The position numbers were made by a program, and so were the translations under genes. From assembly GCA_040954595.2 (NCBI GenBank), contig JBECUI020000027.1, positions 62,001 to 126,000 of the forward strand: 64,000 nucleotides of DNA. The letters are read 5' to 3'. Below the pieces are notes generated by a model. The model was not told the DNA's origin. It was given only the letters and a program-made list of their open reading frames with translations, and searched no databases. The stretch's first letter is position 1; every line of letters begins with the position of its first letter. Positions 9,743 through 18,637 of this stretch are shown in pieces. This DNA comes from Balanoglossus misakiensis (lineage: Eukaryota > Hemichordata).

Positions 9743-10976
9743 CGCTGGCCTTCAGCGTTTTCTGGCCCCGGCGGCCCTGGTTATCCTCTTTATTTTCTTT
9801 GGAATTTTTGGTAGGAACTTTTTTTCCTTTACCACAGTCGTTAACATTCTCGACTCCTCATACTATATAGGTTTTATTGCCATAGGTGTGACCTTTGTTA
9901 TTATTTCCGGTGGTATAGATCTTTCCTGTGGTACCGTGATGATGAGTGCGGCCATTATTGGAGGTACAGCTTTTAAGTCATGGAACTGGCCTCTGTGGCT
10001 AGCCCTATTGCTTATTCTTGTTGTAGGGACGGCCTACGGTTTTTTTAATGGTATACTCGTCTCTCGGCTCAAACTACCACCTTTTATTGCCACTCTGGGT
10101 ACCATGATGATTTCCATGGGGATAGGCTCCATAGTTTCCAATGTTCGAAGTGCCACCTACCCCACCAGAGCCTCCGAGGATGGTTGGTTCAAAAGTATAT
10201 TCAAGTTCATTACTCCTGAAAAGAACTCCATCCCCACCGGTGCCATCGTGCTGTTTGGTACAACCTTTATTGCCTGGCTCATCCTGCACAAGACAAAGAT
10301 GGGACGATATATCTTTGCTATAGGCAGCAACAAGGAAGCGGCCAGGCTTTCAGGGGTTAATGTGAAGAAATGGGAAATGATGGCCTATGTGGTTAGCGGC
10401 TTCCTAGCTGGCATAGGTGGCATTGCTTTTGCAGCCGTTTACACCACAGTGATGCCTGCCCAGGGGCAGGGCTTTGAGCTGTATGCCATTGCGGGGGCAG
10501 TCATTGGGGGGACTTCTCTTTCAGGGGGAGTGGGATCTGTAGTCGGCACTCTCATAGGCGTTTATATAATGAGCGTTCTACGAGTGGGACTGCCGTCCAT
10601 GGATCTGCAGGCCCACTACCAGACCTTCTTCACAGGAGTCGTTGTTATTGGTGCTGTACTGCTTGATATCTATCGAAATGAAAAGGCCTCGGAGGTTAAA
10701 ATATTTACCCCGGCTGACATGTACCGCATGAACGCAAACAAAAAAATCTTTGAATTAAAGCAGGAACTTGCTGTCGCAGAGAAGACAGAGACCATCGGAA
10801 ACATCCAGAGGCAGATTGCCGAAACAAAAAAAGCACTCACTACAACATACCCAAAGATGAAGAAGGATGAAAAAGCCGAAAAGGCCCGTATCCTGGCCGA
10901 AGAGAGGGCCACAGAAAAAGAGTTTCATAGGCAACTTAAGAAAAAAAAGAAGGTCCTGAATAAGGAAGAGTTCTAA
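9705..10976 (+). CDS. Sugar ABC transporter permease (RbsC/MglC family) with charged C-terminal tail
   Basis: Integral membrane permease of the BPD_transp_2 family, with about ten hydrophobic segments and the conserved loop AIGSNKEAARLSGVNV that contacts the ATPase. ATGs at 9690, 9705 and 9717 are all possible; 9705 has GGAG at suitable distance. After the last membrane helix (about residue 315) comes an extra tail of about 100 residues that is extremely rich in lysine and glutamate and probably helical, ending KKKKKVLNKEEF. Typical permeases of this family stop at 320-340 residues. The tail is soluble and cytoplasmic by topology; its role is unknown. Confidence 0.9.
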   Translation: MDREMITIEKFNSAGLQRFLAPAALVILFIFFGIFGRNFFSFTTVVNILDSSYYIGFIAIGVTFVIISGGIDLSCGTVMMSAAIIGGTAFKSWNWPLWLALLLILVVGTAYGFFNGILVSRLKLPPFIATLGTMMISMGIGSIVSNVRSATYPTRASEDGWFKSIFKFITPEKNSIPTGAIVLFGTTFIAWLILHKTKMGRYIFAIGSNKEAARLSGVNVKKWEMMAYVVSGFLAGIGGIAFAAVYTTVMPAQGQGFELYAIAGAVIGGTSLSGGVGSVVGTLIGVYIMSVLRVGLPSMDLQAHYQTFFTGVVVIGAVLLDIYRNEKASEVKIFTPADMYRMNANKKIFELKQELAVAEKTETIGNIQRQIAETKKALTTTYPKMKKDEKAEKARILAEERATEKEFHRQLKKKKKVLNKEEF

Positions 10977-11022
10977 AATGATTAATCCCCCAAGTATAGG
11001 GGGAAAAAAATGGAGGTAATCA

Positions 11023-12126
11023 ATGAAAAATCCCAGAAGATGGGTAATGATGTGTTTAGTTTTTGTTTCTACAGCCATGTTTGCTGTGATGGTCTTTGCA
11101 GGTGGTACAAGTGAAAATGGGAAACCCTATATCGCCGTTGTATCAAAGGGTGAACAACATGATTTCTGGCAACAGGTTAAATTAGGGGCCAACGCTTCGG
11201 CTCAAGAATTTGGAGTAGACGTTACATTTGAAGGTCCCCCTTCTGAAAGTGACGTTCAGATTCAGGTTGAAATGCTCAACAACGCCATAGCTAAAAAGCC
11301 CGTGGCCATCGCTCTGGCCGCCCTGGACACCACTGCGGTGATGGACCAGTTACAGGAGACCTTAGATATGGGAATTCCTGTTATAGGGTTTGACTCCGGT
11401 GTTCCCAATGCCCCTGCAGGTTCCATCCGAGCCAACGCATCCACCGACAACTATGCTGCCGCTGGAATGGCCGCCGCAAAAATGTTCTCTGCAATCCGTA
11501 ACAATATTGAAGCGGCCACCGCCGCCAATCCTGTTACCATTGTGGTAATGAATCAGGACGCCGCAGGCGAATCTCTGCTCAGCCGGGGAAAAGGCTTCCG
11601 TGACACGATGCTTGATTTGATTATCACCAACACAGCCCTTTCAGCCCAAGATATTATGGTTACCGGAAATCCCGCCTATATAGCCCCTGACAGTCCCACT
11701 TCCGGCAACAAGGTCATGATCGAGATGGTAGTACCGGCTTCTGCAGACGCTACCGACACTGCAGCTGCGGGGACGGCAGTCTTGAACAAAGTGGCAGAGG
11801 CCAATATTCTTGGTATTTTCTGTTCTAATGAAGCAACGGTAAAAGGTATTCTGGCCGCCACTAATGATGGTGCCGATCTGCCTAGACTTTATCCTAATAC
11901 GATCGTTATTGGATATGATGCCGGAGCTGGCCAGAAGAACGCTGTCCGCAATAAGTACTTTCTTGGTTCTATAACCCAGGATCCCTACTCCATTGGCTAC
12001 AAGGCCGTCGAACTTGCCTACAAAGCCTACATGGGGGAAATGGTCGCTGATGTTGATACTGGCGCAAAGTTCTATAACTACATGAATATGGACGATGCCG
12101 ACATAGCAGGACTGCTTTACGATTGA
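11023..12126 (+). CDS. Periplasmic sugar-binding protein of ABC importer (type I)
   Basis: Substrate-binding protein of the PBP1 sugar family, 367 residues, exported by an N-terminal signal peptide (MKNPRRWVMMCLVFVSTAMF, cleavage probably after VFA). The mature part begins with the family's first strand PYIAVVSKGEQHDFWQQV and contains IALAALDTTAVMDQL and VIGFDSGVP, which place it among monosaccharide or ribose-like binders. There is no cysteine lipobox, so it is probably free in the periplasm. A strong GGAGG precedes the ATG. Third gene of the operon. The substrate cannot be identified from sequence alone. Confidence 0.9.
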   Translation: MKNPRRWVMMCLVFVSTAMFAVMVFAGGTSENGKPYIAVVSKGEQHDFWQQVKLGANASAQEFGVDVTFEGPPSESDVQIQVEMLNNAIAKKPVAIALAALDTTAVMDQLQETLDMGIPVIGFDSGVPNAPAGSIRANASTDNYAAAGMAAAKMFSAIRNNIEAATAANPVTIVVMNQDAAGESLLSRGKGFRDTMLDLIITNTALSAQDIMVTGNPAYIAPDSPTSGNKVMIEMVVPASADATDTAAAGTAVLNKVAEANILGIFCSNEATVKGILAATNDGADLPRLYPNTIVIGYDAGAGQKNAVRNKYFLGSITQDPYSIGYKAVELAYKAYMGEMVADVDTGAKFYNYMNMDDADIAGLLYD

Positions 12127-12179
12127 ACTTTAGGCTCTAGGAAAAACCTTCCCCCCCTTGGGAAACTTCAGAGGAAGAC

Positions 12180-13226
12180 TTACAACGGGGGGATCGTTCC
12201 ATCGATATCCCAAAGTTCGCTCCAGTCCTGCCCATCCTTCCAAAGAAATACCTGGCCCTTGATTAAACGGCAGTTTTTGTCTACTCCAGCGAGGGCTTTC
12301 ATGTCTTCCTCCCCAAGCGGTTTCTCAACAACAGCCAACAAATTGTTCCTTATATTCTGACGTCTTACCGAAAAGGGAATGGGTACCTGCCCTCGCTGTA
12401 GCGCCCACTTCAGACAGATCATAGCAGGATGCAGCCCCAACCGCTCTGCCATGGCCACCACGACGGGATCTTCCATAGCCACCGTATCCTCTTCCATGCG
12501 GTCACGTTCCGGGCGTCCGGGAGAACCCAGAGGACTGAAGCCTATGGGCAAAATGTCCCTCTCCACCAGATAATTGAAGAATTCAGGTTGTTGAAAATGG
12601 GGGTGCAACTCCATCTCGTTGCATGTCGGCTTGAGTCGGCAGTCCCGCAGAACTAGCTCAAGCTTTGGAATGGTCATGTTTGAAGTACCGATATGCCGAG
12701 CTAAGCCTCTATCCACCAGATCTTCCATTTGCTGCCAGGTCTTCATGTAATTCTGATGAATATAGGGTTGGGAATCGGGACTTCGGGAATCTACGCTACA
12801 GCCGGGGGGATGATAGTTGGGGAAGGGCCAGTGCAGCAGGATAAGGTCCAGATAATCCAATTGAAGGTCCTTTAAAGATTGTATACAGGAACGAAGGACA
12901 TCTCCCTCCCCATGTTTGTCGTTCCACACCTTGGAAGTAACCCACAACTCCTCCCGTGCAATCAAACCGCTGCCCAAGACCTCTGCCAGAACCTTTCCTA
13001 TCTCGGCTTCGTTTCCATATACTGAGGCACAATCCAAATGCCGATACCCCAGGGACAAAGCCTCTCGAACCGCAGAAGCCACTTTCTTGGAGTCTGGGCC
13101 ATCACTGCTGAAAGTCCCCAAACCTATCCCCGGGATCCGGGCTCCTGTAGATAAGGTTTTGAAGGGTACCTTTGCGGGATCCACGGCATCGGGGGCCAGC
13201 TGGAAGAAAGTTTCTCTACTAAGCAT
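12180..13226 (-). CDS. Aldo/keto reductase
   Basis: NAD(P)H-dependent oxidoreductase of the AKR superfamily, cytoplasmic, reducing an aldehyde or ketone, often of a sugar. The catalytic tetrad is visible: Asp and Tyr in LDCASVYGNE, Lys in WVTSKVW and His in LILLHWPFP. IPFSVRRQNIRNNL near the C-terminus is the nucleotide-phosphate-binding segment. Length 348 is slightly above average, with a short N-terminal extension (MLSRETFFQLAPDAVDP) before the core. The start lies 5 bases after the stop of the zinc alcohol dehydrogenase, so the two are one transcript. Confidence 0.9.
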   Translation of the reverse strand: MLSRETFFQLAPDAVDPAKVPFKTLSTGARIPGIGLGTFSSDGPDSKKVASAVREALSLGYRHLDCASVYGNEAEIGKVLAEVLGSGLIAREELWVTSKVWNDKHGEGDVLRSCIQSLKDLQLDYLDLILLHWPFPNYHPPGCSVDSRSPDSQPYIHQNYMKTWQQMEDLVDRGLARHIGTSNMTIPKLELVLRDCRLKPTCNEMELHPHFQQPEFFNYLVERDILPIGFSPLGSPGRPERDRMEEDTVAMEDPVVVAMAERLGLHPAMICLKWALQRGQVPIPFSVRRQNIRNNLLAVVEKPLGEEDMKALAGVDKNCRLIKGQVFLWKDGQDWSELWDIDGTIPPL

Positions 13227-13231
13227 GTTCC

Positions 13232-14296
13232 CTACCTCACTTCCTCATCAAAAACCACCGCCACCTTGCCGCAGCTTCCTTCGGCCATAAGCGCATAGGC
13301 TTTGTCCGCCTGGTCCAGAGTAAAACGATCTGTTACCAGATCCTCTGGATGGATACCCCAACGATGAATACGCTCCAGCAGCTCTTCCATCCGCCAAATG
13401 CTGGTTACCCAACTGCCGTAGAGCATTTTCTGATCATGAATAAGATCCGGACTGGGTTGGAACTCTACCCTGCCCCCTTCTCCAATAAAGCAAATTTTAC
13501 CCCATCGACTGGCAGCCTGGATGCAGGTCAGGCGAGCCTTATCGTTGGCAGAACAGTCCACAGTTTTCTCACAACCCCGCCCCCCGGTCAGTTCTCGAAT
13601 CTGCTTAAGATTAGCCTCACCAGCAAGCAGCGCATAATCAATAAGTCCCAACTCTTCGGCTATCTTTAGACGCTGGGGAACCACATCTATACCGATGGTC
13701 ATCCCTGCCCCCATGGCCCGAGCAAGCATCAGAGCCGCCAAACCGACAGGACCTAGACCAGTTACCAAAACACGGTCATTGCCATTAATCCCTATCTTCT
13801 CCAAGCCCTCATAGACCGTCCCAAAACCGCAAGCTACCTGGGCTCCATCGGTGTAGCTTAACCCATCAGGCAGGAGTAGTAGGTCCTTCTCTTCGGCTAT
13901 GAGATACTCCGCCATTCCTCCATCACGCTGCCAACCATATGCCTTCCGATGCTTTTTACTGGTACAACTAATCATATATCCCCGACGGCAGTCATTACAG
14001 ATTCCACAGCCAGAGATATGATAAACAACTACCCGATCACCCTTTTTAAAGTGCCGCAGGCCCGGCCCTTCAGCAACAATCTGTCCACAAGGTTCATGCC
14101 CGGCAATAACGCCCTGATAGCCTTCGGGACCCTTGCCCTTATGTTCATGATATATAGCCCGGATATCGCTTCCGCAAATAGTGGAGGCCTTCATTTTCAG
14201 GAGCAGCTCTCCATGTGCTGGAATCGGAACTTCGTATTCCCTAAACTCCACAGTGCTATTGCCCGGCAAGACCACACCTTGCATTGAACTTCTCAT
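13232..14296 (-). CDS. Zinc-dependent alcohol dehydrogenase (sorbitol/threonine dehydrogenase-like)
   Basis: Medium-chain dehydrogenase oxidising a secondary alcohol, probably a polyol or sugar, with NAD(P). The catalytic zinc site is seen in STICGSD and GHEPCG, the structural zinc cysteines in GCGICNDCRRGYMISC, and the Rossmann loop in GLGPVGLAALMLARAMGAG. The open frame extends to 14341, but the ATG at 14296 (MRSSMQGVVLPG) has a strong GGGAGG and gives the normal 354-residue length. It is first in a two-gene unit with the aldo/keto reductase and lies downstream of, and parallel to, the LacI regulator, which suggests that the regulator controls this pair. Confidence 0.92.
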   Translation of the reverse strand: MRSSMQGVVLPGNSTVEFREYEVPIPAHGELLLKMKASTICGSDIRAIYHEHKGKGPEGYQGVIAGHEPCGQIVAEGPGLRHFKKGDRVVVYHISGCGICNDCRRGYMISCTSKKHRKAYGWQRDGGMAEYLIAEEKDLLLLPDGLSYTDGAQVACGFGTVYEGLEKIGINGNDRVLVTGLGPVGLAALMLARAMGAGMTIGIDVVPQRLKIAEELGLIDYALLAGEANLKQIRELTGGRGCEKTVDCSANDKARLTCIQAASRWGKICFIGEGGRVEFQPSPDLIHDQKMLYGSWVTSIWRMEELLERIHRWGIHPEDLVTDRFTLDQADKAYALMAEGSCGKVAVVFDEEVR

Positions 14297-14378
14297 CCGT
14301 CCCTCCCAAACGCAATAAATCTGGAACTTTCTGAGTTCCACTCTTGTAAAATTACTTGCTTCGAGGACAAAGCAAATC

Positions 14379-14396
14379 TCCTATCTATTTATAGGA
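14379..14396. promoter_or_regulatory. Inverted repeat upstream of the dehydrogenase pair
   Basis: TCCTAT-6-ATAGGA forms a symmetric site in the 261-bp gap between the LacI-type gene and the dehydrogenase gene, about 83 bp before the latter's start. Position and symmetry fit an operator, possibly for the adjacent LacI protein. LacI-family sites are usually tighter palindromes, so this is tentative. Confidence 0.3.
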
Positions 14397-14557
14397 ACAA
14401 CCATAACCCGAGACCGAAGAAAATACTCTTGGAGTAGAATACTGTTAGGGTAGGCCGTTGTATGGACCAGCTCATATTCTCTAAACGGTGATGCTTGGGT
14501 CCTTTTTGTCCTTGCTGCTTAAACTTCTTCTTTTCATAGAAACCAGAACAGAAAACA

Positions 14558-15595
14558 TTAAGAAGTTCTGGACAAAGTAGCGACACTGGAACGCTTTATA
14601 AGCTCCCCACTGATACTTACCTTGGAGTAAGGCAAAGAAGCTCCCTCGGTCAACCTCTCTTTCAAAATCCGTGCAGCGATGGCCCCTATTCTCACTTTAC
14701 TAACACTCACCGTAGTAAGGGGAGGGTTGGACACTGAGGCAAGGGGGATATCATCAAAACCAATAAGGGAGATGTCTTGAGGAATACGATAACCCTTTTC
14801 TTTAAAGGCGCGCAAACACCCGCAGGCAATAAGATCGTTAATGCAGAATAGTGCTGTGGGAAGTTCCCTGCTCTTACCCAACAGAGAAAGCATATCCGCA
14901 TAAGCCCCATGGAATGTAGTTCTTACAGAAAAGCAGTACTTCTCTTCCGGGACTAAACCAAAATAAAGCATACTGGCCTTGAACTCTTCTAGTCTCAGTT
15001 TTATATTGGGTGTTTCTGGAGAAGCAGTAATAATTCCGATTTTCCTGTGGCCCTTGCTAATAAATTCATTAACCACCAAATGCACTGAATCTTCATTATT
15101 CATATCCACAAAATCGAAAGCCTGATACTTATAGAAAGCATCAATAAACACCACCGGTTTTTGAATAAGCTTGAAGACCTCTGCTTCGCTCTCTGAAAGC
15201 TCTGTCCCCAAAACGATGAAACCTCCAGCGTCCACATCGAGCAGGGAATTCACTATTTTATCAATGGGCTCAGCAATAAAGGTGGAGATGTTCAGATTTA
15301 AACCCTCACTCTCACAGCCCTTGCTCAGTCCCTCAATATAATCTGAAATAAACACATCGTGATCCCGATTCACAATCTGTCCGTGCCTGGAGATGTGAAG
15401 GAAACTTACCGTATTCTCTGAAATATGAGACTTGGTTTTGGGACCTCGATATCCCATCTCTCGAGCGATAGAGAGTATCTTGATTCTTCGGGCTTCTCCA
15501 ACTCCCTGCTTACCGTTTAAAACAAGCGAAACCGTAGAGAGAGAAACTTGGGCTCTTTCTGCTATATCTGATAAGCGTACGCTCATATGATCCAT
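14558..15595 (-). CDS. LacI-family transcriptional regulator
   Basis: DNA-binding repressor or activator responding to a sugar. The N-terminal helix-turn-helix and hinge are clear (VRLSDIAERAQVSLSTVSLVLNGKQGVG), followed by a PBP1-like effector domain with ISDYIEGLSKGCESEGLN, the helix segment HRKIGIITASPETPN, and ISLIGFDDIPLASVSNPPLTT near the C-terminus, a family hallmark. It is 345 residues. Either ATG at 15595 or ATG at 15586 (MSVRLSDIA) could start it; AAAGGG lies 10 bases before the first. Likely targets are the dehydrogenase pair and one of the flanking importer operons. Confidence 0.92.
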   Translation of the reverse strand: MDHMSVRLSDIAERAQVSLSTVSLVLNGKQGVGEARRIKILSIAREMGYRGPKTKSHISENTVSFLHISRHGQIVNRDHDVFISDYIEGLSKGCESEGLNLNISTFIAEPIDKIVNSLLDVDAGGFIVLGTELSESEAEVFKLIQKPVVFIDAFYKYQAFDFVDMNNEDSVHLVVNEFISKGHRKIGIITASPETPNIKLRLEEFKASMLYFGLVPEEKYCFSVRTTFHGAYADMLSLLGKSRELPTALFCINDLIACGCLRAFKEKGYRIPQDISLIGFDDIPLASVSNPPLTTVSVSKVRIGAIAARILKERLTEGASLPYSKVSISGELIKRSSVATLSRTS

Positions 15596-15771
15596 TTTTT
15601 ATAATCCCTTTATCAATTACCTTATTCCTAAATGGGAGGAGTATAGATGGCAAATTTGCTGCGATTTCAATAAATTCTCAATTGAGATGCTACCCCTAAC
15701 TAGAAAATATGATTTTAGTTTATACTAAACTGGTTAAATTATATTTCTTATTAAAAAAAATACAAGTTTTT

Positions 15772-15790
15772 TCTAATAAATTTTAATAGA
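15772..15790. promoter_or_regulatory. Near-palindromic AT-rich site, copy 1
   Basis: TCTAATAAATTTTAATAGA is a near-perfect dyad. Essentially the same site occurs at 18560-18578 ahead of the functional binding-protein gene, each time 60-80 bases before the start codon. It lies upstream of the decayed duplicate gene, so the regulatory region was copied with the gene. It could be an operator for the LacI protein encoded next door. Confidence 0.4.
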
Positions 15791-15848
15791 TTTTTTTAAT
15801 AGCGATCAATACCATTAAGTTCATAGCTTTTCCAGAAAAGGCACTCAA

Positions 15849-16450
15849 ATGAAAAAATTATTATCGTAGTTGTTATTTTTGTTTTCTCTGCCGCTTCTTC
15901 TGCCGCTATGCACGTACAGGTAATTCAGAATCTTACTAGTCTGAAGTGTGGATGCCTGCTATGACTTCTGCTGTTCCTCCATTCCCCCATTTCAGAAGAG
16001 ACTTTGATCTCAGGGACTTATCGTCGTTACCCTCAAAACTTCCCTTTTAGACAATACCTGGATGACATCGGAGCCTTCGTGAATGCTGGTTATGCTGCTT
16101 CTATTATGGACAACTTGCCAAGGTCATGGGGGATGGAGATACTCCATCGATGGTTGGACATCTAATGATTGGGCTGTTGATGGAGCGGCTCATCAGAACA
16201 ATAGGGTCAAGTTCTGCTAAGTTTCTTCCCAAGGGTAGCTCAGGGTAGAATAGAAAAACACTATGGCAGGAAGGTACTAAGAGGCCAGAAAGCTGTTCAA
16301 GAAATATCCCGAGTTAAAAGCATTAAGAAGAATCTCCTTAATGTTGCCCCTGGTATTTCCAGAACTATAGAAGACTTGGATCTCAAGAATACGGTATTGT
16401 TCCGGTATAAGACCTGTTCCTTCACACTTCCCATTCCTAAAACGATGTGG
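15849..16450 (+). pseudogene. Decayed duplicate of the sugar-binding protein gene at 18638
   Basis: Nucleotide stretches match the downstream binding-protein gene in the same order: the signal-peptide region starting ATGAAAAAA (15849), the segment around ATGCAxGTxCAGGT (15909), GCCTTxGTGAATGCTG (16074), TTATGGACAA (16105), ATGGTTGGACAT (16150), and GTTCAAGAAATATCCC to CCTGGTATTTCCAG (16289-16361). Large internal deletions, frameshifts and stops (TAG seven codons in) destroy the frame. The promoter-proximal region is shared too. It is therefore a dead tandem duplicate of the operon's first gene. The 3' limit is approximate. Confidence 0.75.
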
Positions 16451-17160
16451 GCTAATATGGTAGAGATAAAGAAAGCAAACTCTACCCCTCTTCACCCCCA
16501 CCTATTTCTTACCATGACTTTTCAGCTTCATAGCTAATTGCCACACCATTACAAACATCGCCGTTCTTGAACAACATCTCTTTGTTCTCCACCTGACTGT
16601 GGCGCAGCTAGATTCAAGCAAAGTGATAGTGGATATCCAAGGTATTGCCGGAACTATGCACACAGTGAACAAATCAACTTAAAATTTTTTCAGGCAACTG
16701 ACTTCTCCTGGAAAATCATCCTAAAAAGAAGAAACGAAAGACAGTTTGTCCAGCATTAATTTCCGTGTTGGCCATGGGCATATCAGGAATCATCGATTTT
16801 GCCTGTATTGGACACTCTTTGAGGATTCTATCGAGAATACTGACAGTCCTGTGCGGCCAGAGGCGTTGAAGTTTCGTCTCTGAAAAAAACCAAAAGATTT
16901 TTAGAATCTCAAGACAGCGTCTTCGAGTTGTCAGCTTCGGTGCAACTGTAATCTCATGTCTTTTCAAACCCCCAAGCATTTCGGTCCAACGGTAGGAGGG
17001 TTTCCCAGTAACATCGTTAACAGCCTGCAGTACCTTGTTCCCGGAGTTCTCCTCACTCTTCAGCAGGGGTTTACAACTCTCTGGTGCTATCCAGAAGGAC
17101 ATTGATGGGTATTCCAGCCACCCAGGAATTCTTGCTTAGAACCCGCCCTTGCCATACAGA
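16451..17160. other. Degenerate region, one unassigned minus-strand open frame
   Basis: A minus-strand frame of 128 codons (17102-16716) has no ribosome binding site and a translation (for example KPSYRWTEMLGGLKRHEI) I cannot assign to a family. Given the fossil genes on both sides, it is probably debris of a mobile element or chance. Nothing else is recognisable. Confidence 0.35.
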
Positions 17161-17930
17161 GGAATAATCTTATCGACTCCTCTTCAGCCGAACTTTGTTG
17201 ACAAAAGATACGACCAATCCGAGGCATCTGTCGGTTATGCAAAACTGATTATTCTTAATCCCTGGGGTTTTCAGATGAGCAAAAAAGTTGTTCCATTAGC
17301 TTTACCTTCCTGCTCACTTTAAACAATGCCCACAACACGGTGATATCCGCTTTCCCAAAGGCTTATCCTACCAGAATGCTCAGATAGAGAACTTCTCCGC
17401 TCCATGAGTTTTTGAAAAACTGTTCCATCCAGATACGCCATTGATGAGTCGATTCCAACAGGTAACGAGTCTCTCTTAGATCTCCTGGTTCACATTGCTC
17501 ATTCTCGGAAGCACTTACCTTGATTTCCTCAAGAGTCTCGGTGATATCTTCAACTCTACACACGGAGACACCGGCTGAACACATTTCAACTAAGGCTTCT
17601 TCAACGGAAGTTTCCCGGCGTTTATAACGCTCAATAATTGCTGTTTCAAATGGAAGCCGAAGTAGGGACAGGTCGCGACCTGTCCCTACTCTGCAGTGAT
17701 ATCCAACTTCCTGGTGTAATGTCCGGCACGAGTAACTTTTTGTGCATACGTAGGTTCGTATTTTTCAGCCTGAAGTAAACTCTCTACCTCCGCATAGAGC
17801 ATGCCATTCAAGGTTGCCTCATACAGATTTCTTTAACCTATTGGGCTCACCTGGTTCTGCATGAGACCTACATCGAGCTGTATGTTCTTTCTGTATGGGT
17901 TTTCTTTGACTTCATTCTGTCTTCCCTGTA
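17160..17930 (-). pseudogene. Fossil IS256-family transposase
   Basis: Read on the minus strand from the ATG at 17915, the fragments follow the IS256/Mutator transposase order: a stretch equivalent to LNAMLNAEAD, then EKYEPTYAQKVTRAGHYTRK, a break, LPFETAIIERYKRRETSVEE, then GVSVCRVEDITE, then material resembling the catalytic-core region ending near ITDRCLGLVV (about 17200). Frameshifts and stops are frequent. The gene is interrupted at 17662-17689 by the same 28-bp palindrome that interrupts the copies at 24402-29469, at the same point of the protein. No terminal repeats remain. Confidence 0.75.
17662..17689. repeat. 28-bp perfect palindrome (outlying copy)
   Basis: A perfect dyad with half-site GTAGGGACAGGTCG lies inside the fossil transposase. 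It is identical to the element present 16 times in the array at 24402-29469. Confidence 0.9.
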
Positions 17931-18559
17931 GAATGGCTGATAGCCTACTATCTGGCCCTCTCCAGTTACGATCTACCGAGATCTTTGTAGCTATTCCTGA
18001 TAACTAAACTTGTCTATTTTTACCAACAAAAGCTTTGTATTTTTCAAGGTGTCCATCTGCTTCAGCCCTGACGGCATCCTATAATAACTTCTGAGTTCTT
18101 TGTTTAATAATTAGCCCAATGGGCTTAGATTTTTAATCGTTTCTGTACGTTCATAGAAAACTGGTTTTTAAGATGTCTATAAGAAGTTCTCCATTAATTC
18201 AGATAAATTCCACCACTGGATAAGAACTCTCGCCGGTAATCTTCTCCAGTTTGACCGGGTACACGAGAAAAAAGGCATTACCGCAAAACCAGGCAATTGC
18301 AAAAAATGTTATTTTTACAACTTTAAAAATAGGGGAAAGATTAATAGCGATTCGTGTTTCGGCAACAACATTGCTGCCTGAGTTAACTCTGTTAGCTTTG
18401 TGTTTAATTTCTTTGTCAAGATGATGGGAGTATGCCTGAGCTCTCCCCTATCACACATTTACCTATTTTTTATGCAAGTGCAGCATTAAAGGAATCAAAA
18501 GTTAAGTTTTTAAAAATAACTTCATTATCACAAGATATCACTTAAAAATATAAGAATTT
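17931..18559. other. Non-coding remnant region
   Basis: No gene or intact element is seen. The sequence becomes strongly AT-rich towards its right end, as expected for the upstream region of the next operon. Confidence 0.5.
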
Positions 18560-18637
18560 TCTAATAAAATTTAATAGATTCCATTGACATATACATCAAT
18601 ATTAGGGAATCATAATCTTCTTAGAAGAGGTGCACAG
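18560..18637 (+). promoter_or_regulatory. Regulatory region of the second importer operon, with near-palindrome copy 2
   Basis: TCTAATAAAATTTAATAGA (18560-18578) is the second copy of the dyad seen at 15772. A consensus TTGACA follows at 18584-18589, but no good -10 hexamer stands exactly 17 bases later (CATAAT is at 21). The operator-like dyad immediately before the -35 element fits control by a LacI-type protein. AGAGGTG precedes the gene's ATG. Confidence 0.45.
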
